DNA from: Microbacterium sp. Nx66
Lineage (GTDB): Bacteria > Actinomycetota > Actinomycetes > Actinomycetales > Microbacteriaceae
Reading direction: 5' to 3'
Length of the DNA stretch: 64,000 nucleotides
NCBI RefSeq assembly: GCF_904066215.1
Contig: NZ_LR880474.1
Coordinates: 434,001-498,000, forward strand
Below are positions 60,183-64,000 of this stretch, piece after piece. The notes beneath the pieces were generated by a model. The model was not told the DNA's origin and ran no database searches. It was given only the letters and a program-made list of their open reading frames with translations. Every line of letters begins with the position of its first letter. Positions within the stretch are counted from its first letter, which is position 1. Made by a program: the position numbers and the translations under genes.

Positions 60183-61780
60183 CCGCGCCCGCGGACTCCG
60201 GTCCGGCCACGATGCTCGCCATCATCGTCGGACTCGGCCTGCTCGTCGGCCTGGCCGTCTACGTCTGGTACGCCCTCGCCCTGTCGCGGCTGTTCCCCCG
60301 CATCGACGGGGAAGGGTGGAAGGGGTGGGTGCCCGTCCTCAACGAGGCCGAGATCCTCGCCCGCGGCGGAGTGCCGGCCTGGTCGGTGGTCTTCTACTTC
60401 ATCCCGCTCGTGCAGCTCTACGGGATCTATCTCAAGGTCGTCGCCACGCATCGCATCAACCGGCGGTTCGGGCGGGGCGCGGGGATGACGGTCCTCGCCA
60501 TCCTCCTGCCGCCCGTGTGGGCGACCATCCTCGCGTGGGGCCCGGCGCCCTATCCGGAGGGGGACCGACTCGCGGCGCTCCAGCCGGGTCCGCGCCGTAG
60601 TGCTCCGCCTTCCGCGGCTCCCGCGCGCGACGCTTCGGGGTACACGATCCCCTCCCTCGCTCCGGCGGGGAACGGATCGCCGGAGGCGCCGTCGCTGATC
60701 TTCCCGGACTACGCCGCGCCGCCCGCGGTCGCTCCGACCCCACCCCCGGGTGCCCCGCCGACCGCGGGTGCGCCGCAGGGCGAGCCCGCGGCACCGAGGT
60801 CGTTCGCGCCGCCGGTGTTCGCTCCGCCTGCCGCGCCGCCGGCTCCGTCGTCCTCGACGCCGTCTCCGTCGTTCGCACCACCGGCGCCGCCCGCGCCGTC
60901 GCCCGCGGCTGCTCCCGTTCCGCCGGCTGCGCCCGTTCCGCCGACTGCCTCGATTCCGCCTGCTGCCCCGGTTCCGCCGGCGGCGCCCGTGCTTCCGCCC
61001 GCGGTGGCTCCGACACCACCCTCCCCGGCCGCACAGCCGACGCCCTCCGCTCCCGCGCAGCCGACGACCGGCATCATGGCCGCGATGGGCGACGTACCGC
61101 CGGCCGCCCCGCAGCCCGCGCCGGCCCCTGCTCCCTCCGTGGACTCGCCGCCGAGCGAGGAGCCCGCTGCCCCCGCGCCGGCTCCGGAGGCGAACCGTGT
61201 CGTCCGACCCGTGCCGCCCTCGTTCCGCGACGGCGGTCAGCCCGAGGCCCCGCAGATGCCCACGATCCGCCCTGTTCCGTCGATGACGGCTGCGGCACCC
61301 GCGGCGGAGCAGAGCGCGCCGGCGCCTGCCCCCGCGACAGAGGCGCTCGCGGTCCCGGGCGGTCTGGTCCCCGACGTCGACAAGACCGTGGTGACACCGC
61401 GCCCGACCGACGACGACCTCGATGCCACGGTGGTGGTCGCCCGCAAGCGCGGCGTGCGGCGGGTCCTCGTGCTGGACGACGGTCGCCGGTTCTCGCTGTC
61501 CGGTGCGAGCGTCGTGATCGGCCGGAACCCCACAGGCGAGCCGGGCGAGCAGCGGCTGGCCATCCCGGACACCACGCGCACGCTGTCGAAGACCCACGCC
61601 CGCCTGGTGGTGCAGGAGGACGAGTGGCGACTGACCGACCTGCACGCCACCAACGGCGTCGTGGTGGTCGCGGACGACGGCTCGGAGACCCTCCTGGACG
61701 CCGGGGAGAGCGTGGTCGGCACCGGCCGGTTCATCCTGGGCGAAGTGGGCATGCACGTCGTCGCGGAGCGCGATTCGTGA
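60179..61780 (+). CDS. DUF5684-FHA fusion membrane protein
   Basis: 533 residues from ATG 60179. Residues 1-115 are a four-segment membrane region of DUF5684 type (FPRIDGEGWKGWVPVLNEAE, WSVVFYFIPLVQLYGIYLK). Residues about 130-395 are Pro/Ala-rich and disordered. An FHA domain covers about 430-530, with VIGRNP, TLSKTHARL and DLHATNG as the phosphothreonine-binding loop residues. Just before it lie DKTVVTP (Thr403) and DDLDATVVVA (Thr417), possible phosphosites that could bind the same FHA domain, as in GarA-type switches. It overlaps both neighbours by 4 bp. Confidence 0.9.
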   Translation: MTAPADSGPATMLAIIVGLGLLVGLAVYVWYALALSRLFPRIDGEGWKGWVPVLNEAEILARGGVPAWSVVFYFIPLVQLYGIYLKVVATHRINRRFGRGAGMTVLAILLPPVWATILAWGPAPYPEGDRLAALQPGPRRSAPPSAAPARDASGYTIPSLAPAGNGSPEAPSLIFPDYAAPPAVAPTPPPGAPPTAGAPQGEPAAPRSFAPPVFAPPAAPPAPSSSTPSPSFAPPAPPAPSPAAAPVPPAAPVPPTASIPPAAPVPPAAPVLPPAVAPTPPSPAAQPTPSAPAQPTTGIMAAMGDVPPAAPQPAPAPAPSVDSPPSEEPAAPAPAPEANRVVRPVPPSFRDGGQPEAPQMPTIRPVPSMTAAAPAAEQSAPAPAPATEALAVPGGLVPDVDKTVVTPRPTDDDLDATVVVARKRGVRRVLVLDDGRRFSLSGASVVIGRNPTGEPGEQRLAIPDTTRTLSKTHARLVVQEDEWRLTDLHATNGVVVVADDGSETLLDAGESVVGTGRFILGEVGMHVVAERDS

Positions 61781-62604
61781 CCGTGGAATCCGTCGTCCTC
61801 CGGGTCGCCGCGCTGACCGACACCGGGCTCACGCGGACGGCCAACGAGGATGCGGTGCTCGACGCACGCCCGGTCTTCCTGGTCGCCGACGGCATGGGCG
61901 GTCACGACGCCGGTGACCGCGCCAGTGCGGCCGTCGTCGCCGCCTTCGAGCCGTTGCGGGGGCGAGCGGTCGACGTCGGCGACATCAGCGACGCTCTGAG
62001 CCGTGCCACGGCCGTGGTCGAGGCGATCGCCGCCGCGCACAAGCGCGGCGCAGGCAGCACCGTGACGGGTGTGGCCCTCGTGGAGCACGAGCGCGCGCCG
62101 CACTGGCTCGTCTTCAACGTCGGGGACTCCCGGGTCTACCGGCACCACGGCACCGAGCTGGCGCAGCTCACGATCGACCACTCCCTCGGGCAGGAGCTCG
62201 TCGATGCCGGAGAGCTCCGCCCCGAGGACCTCGCCTCGTTCTCGCGCCGCAACGTCATCACGCGGGCGGTCGGCGCTCCGGACAGCACCGCGGACAGCTG
62301 GCTCCTCCCCGTCGTCGACGGTGAGCGGCTCCTGCTGTGCTCCGACGGGCTCACCGGCGAGGTCAGCGACGAAGCCATCCGTGCGACGCTGACCATGAAC
62401 GGCCGTCCGGAGACAGCGGCGGCGGCTCTGGTGCGCCGCGCGCTGCAGGGCGGCGGACGCGACAACGTCTCGGTCCTCGTGATCGACGTCATCTCCGGCG
62501 GCGCGCGGCCCCGTCCCGACGACGCGGCGGGCGGACGGGCCGCGGTGTCCGCGCTCACCGACTCGATGCTCGACGGCACGACGGTCCCGGTGCGAGCGCG
62601 ATGA
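61777..62604 (+). CDS. PP2C family Ser/Thr protein phosphatase
   Basis: 275 residues from GTG 61777. Metal-binding motifs are complete: TRTANEDAV (Asp25), VADGMGGHDAGDRAS (Asp38, Gly39), VFNVGDSRVYR, CSDGLTGEV and GGRDNVSVLV. The enzyme is cytoplasmic and has no membrane segment; a 25-residue tail ends GTTVPVRAR. It removes phosphate placed by the kinase at 48194, and is the counterpart of prpC in the PFNA cluster. It overlaps the FHA gene and the next gene by 4 bp each. Confidence 0.94.
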   Translation: MTVESVVLRVAALTDTGLTRTANEDAVLDARPVFLVADGMGGHDAGDRASAAVVAAFEPLRGRAVDVGDISDALSRATAVVEAIAAAHKRGAGSTVTGVALVEHERAPHWLVFNVGDSRVYRHHGTELAQLTIDHSLGQELVDAGELRPEDLASFSRRNVITRAVGAPDSTADSWLLPVVDGERLLLCSDGLTGEVSDEAIRATLTMNGRPETAAAALVRRALQGGGRDNVSVLVIDVISGGARPRPDDAAGGRAAVSALTDSMLDGTTVPVRAR

Positions 62605-63275
62605 GCGACGATGAGGTCGAGGAGACCGTCATCCTGACGCGGCGGGATCGCCGGCGGGCCGAAGCGGCCGTCGACCCGGTGCCCCCGGCGGCCGATGACA
62701 CCTCGTCCGCCGTCGACGAGGCGACCATCGTGGTGGATCGCGCGAAGACGGCTCCGGCTCCCGACCGGACCGACGATGCCGCAGTGGACGCGCCCGAAGG
62801 CACCGTCGCCGATGAGCCGGACGATGCCCGGCCCGAGGACGCCGCGGGCGAGGCCATCGACGACGCGACCGTGGTCGTCGATCGGTCCGCACCTCCGGCG
62901 GCCGACGCCCCCGAGGACGCCACCGTGGCGGTCGCGCGCCCGGCTCGACGCCTGCGGCGGAAGAAGGGTGCCGCCGCAGCAGGCGACGGCATCGCACCGA
63001 AGACCGCGGGGCCGCGGTTCACGGTCGATTCCTTCGCCGCCCCGGACGGCGCACCGGCCCCCGCGATCTACAAGCCCCGACCGGCACCCCGCACCCCCGT
63101 CGCCCCGCCCGTCGTCGTCGGGGCGGCCGCACCCACGCGGGTGGTGGAGCCCGGGCTGCCCTCCGTCGCCAAGCAGGCGCAGCGGTGGAGCGTCTTCACC
63201 CTCGCTGCGACCGTCGGCGCGAGCGTCGTGTCGGTGGCCGGTCTCGTGGTGCTGGGCTTCGTCGTCTTCGGCTGA
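62601..63275 (+). CDS. Membrane protein with repeated acidic-Ala-Thr-Val motifs
   Basis: 224 residues from ATG 62601, overlapping the phosphatase gene by 4 bp. No family recognised. Residues 1-180 are acidic, Ala/Pro-rich and disordered; one membrane segment closes the chain (VFTLAATVGASVVSVAGLVV). Short motifs recur: EETVILT (Thr9), DEATIVVDR (Thr42), DDATVVVDR (Thr90) and EDATVAVAR (Thr108), with a looser EGTVAD at Thr68. An acidic residue before and V/I three after the Thr suits kinase acceptance and FHA binding. Likely substrate or scaffold of the operon's kinase and FHA protein (inference). Confidence 0.85.
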   Translation: MSDDEVEETVILTRRDRRRAEAAVDPVPPAADDTSSAVDEATIVVDRAKTAPAPDRTDDAAVDAPEGTVADEPDDARPEDAAGEAIDDATVVVDRSAPPAADAPEDATVAVARPARRLRRKKGAAAAGDGIAPKTAGPRFTVDSFAAPDGAPAPAIYKPRPAPRTPVAPPVVVGAAAPTRVVEPGLPSVAKQAQRWSVFTLAATVGASVVSVAGLVVLGFVVFG

Positions 63276-63333
63276 GGAAGCAGGCGCCGTGCGGTCCTCG
63301 CTAGGGTGGGACGTCGGTGGAGGGGACGGACGG

Positions 63334-63795
63334 ATGGATCAGGGTGTGAAGCGGTCGGCGACGACGAGCAGCACGTCGCGCAGGCCACGTGTCGCCGGCG
63401 TGTTCGCCCTTGTGTTCGGTGCTCTGACGACGATCGTCGCGATTCCCTCGCTCGTCGCGGCGGGGACCGACCCGGGATTCCTCTTCGCGGGTCCGGTGGC
63501 TCTGGTCGTCGCAGCGGTGTCGTTCCTCTTCGCCGGCTTAGCCTTCCGGTTCGTCCGGGAGCCGTCGACGACGCTCACCGCGATGACCCCACTGCTCTGG
63601 CTCGTCGCGGCGGCGCTCTTCGTCGGTGTGCTGGGCAGCATGGGGGCCTTCGTCTACGGTCAGGTCGTTCAGAACCAGCAGAGCGCGGCCGTCGGGCTGC
63701 TCCTGCTCCCGTTGGCGGGAGGTGTCATGATCACCGGTGCGGTGCTCGTGGGGGCGGTCGTCAGGGCGCGACGGGCGGCAGCCGCCGGCCGGTGA
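63334..63795 (+). CDS. Small integral membrane protein, unknown function
   Basis: 153 residues from ATG 63334; GGAGGGGA lies about 8 nt upstream and TAGGGT (63302-63307) may be its -10. A Ser/Thr/Arg-rich N-terminus of 20 residues precedes four membrane segments (about 24-44, 50-70, 85-107 and 120-142) and a basic end. No family recognised. The 58-bp gap and own -10 suggest it is not part of the phosphosignalling operon. Confidence 0.7.
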   Translation: MDQGVKRSATTSSTSRRPRVAGVFALVFGALTTIVAIPSLVAAGTDPGFLFAGPVALVVAAVSFLFAGLAFRFVREPSTTLTAMTPLLWLVAAALFVGVLGSMGAFVYGQVVQNQQSAAVGLLLLPLAGGVMITGAVLVGAVVRARRAAAAGR

Positions 63796-63810
63796 GTCGG
63801 CCTCTGACTC

Positions 63811-64000
63811 TCAGACCTCGGGCTCGGGGCGGTCGAGGAGGCCGCCCTGTCGTTCGACGTCGGCCGCCGCGTCGGGCGGGGACTCCCGGCGTCGCCGGAG
63901 CACGATGAGGATGCCGAGGACCCCGAGCAGGGTCGCTCCGGCGATCGCGGCGATCAGCGCCACCTCGCGGGTGAGGATGAAGGGCGGCACGCCGTGGTCG
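63811..64000 (-). CDS. Membrane protein, C-terminal fragment
   Basis: The stop (TCA on the plus strand, 63811-63813) closes a frame that stays open to the window edge (62 codons). It shows an outside segment (HGVPPFILTREV), one membrane segment (ALIAAIAGATLLGVLGILIVL), a stop-transfer RRRR and a short acidic tail. This is the end of a type I-like membrane protein; the family cannot be told. It is convergent with the gene at 63334. Confidence 0.65.
   Translation of the reverse strand, partial: DHGVPPFILTREVALIAAIAGATLLGVLGILIVLRRRRESPPDAAADVERQGGLLDRPEPEV

Noticed and set aside
60720..61370. Proline/alanine-rich repeats as a separate gene or mobile repeat
   Set aside because: They are in frame within the DUF5684-FHA protein and look like a flexible linker.
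59177..61756. Long minus-strand frames opposite the transglutaminase-like and FHA genes
   Set aside because: Low-complexity Arg/Gly/Ser content only; the plus strand has coupled genes with clear domains.

Overview
The window is GC-rich DNA (third codon positions almost all G or C) from an actinobacterium. GTG and TTG starts are frequent, many genes overlap by 4 bp (ATGA/GTGA), -10 boxes are TAnnnT, and it carries DUF3073, PadR/DUF4097, TipA-type MerR and Rv2578c-type radical SAM genes. Gene content and the dispersed CTTCGACAGGCTCAGGGACC repeat suggest Microbacteriaceae, probably Microbacterium or a close relative (inference). No rRNA, tRNA, CRISPR array, phage or transposase gene was seen. 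About 47 genes are called, two of them cut by the window edges.

Layout. 1-1547: end of a sugar ABC operon (permease start, binding lipoprotein) behind a LacI-type operator. 1838-9040: DUF3073, a universal stress protein, a PadR/DUF4097 operon with a double palindromic operator, a TipA-like MerR gene with an internal start and a REP-derived repeat linker, a nitroreductase, a Rieske/FAD oxidoreductase and a crcB pair. 9049-14560: a second sugar ABC operon with its own LacI regulator and a Gfo/Idh/MocA dehydrogenase. 14735-18609: TetR regulator and RND efflux pump. 18615-26043: aldose epimerase, a DEAD-box RNA helicase behind a structured leader, YaeQ, radical SAM, D-Ala-D-Ala carboxypeptidase and acyl-CoA dehydrogenase. 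26045-30039: a siderophore-interacting flavoreductase with an ECF transporter and a DtxR/IdeR-like iron box. 30216-33401: a secreted subtilase. 33626-40003: CstA/YbdD, a LytS/LytTR two-component system, DUF485 protein and a sodium:solute symporter, which looks like a pyruvate/acetate sensing and uptake locus. 40230-47082: pirin, GNAT, RecQ, acyl-CoA oxidase and alcohol dehydrogenase. 47083-47493: a non-coding stretch with eight alternating copies of a GCGGGA motif. 47494-48063: tag.

The most notable system is 48194-63275, eight consecutive genes, nearly all translationally coupled: a membrane Ser/Thr kinase without an extracellular domain, a 1972-residue Ig/FN3 surface protein, a MoxR AAA+ ATPase, a DUF58 protein, a transglutaminase-like membrane protein whose catalytic Cys and His are replaced, a DUF5684-FHA protein, a PP2C phosphatase, and a membrane protein carrying repeated acidic-Ala-Thr-Val motifs. 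The same short motif appears in the kinase tail and beside the FHA domain. The set contains writer, reader, eraser and probable substrates of threonine phosphorylation next to a MoxR-DUF58 machine, and resembles the PFNA cluster of bifidobacteria.

Several genes are preceded by TAnnnT exactly 6 nt before the start codon, which indicates leaderless transcription.
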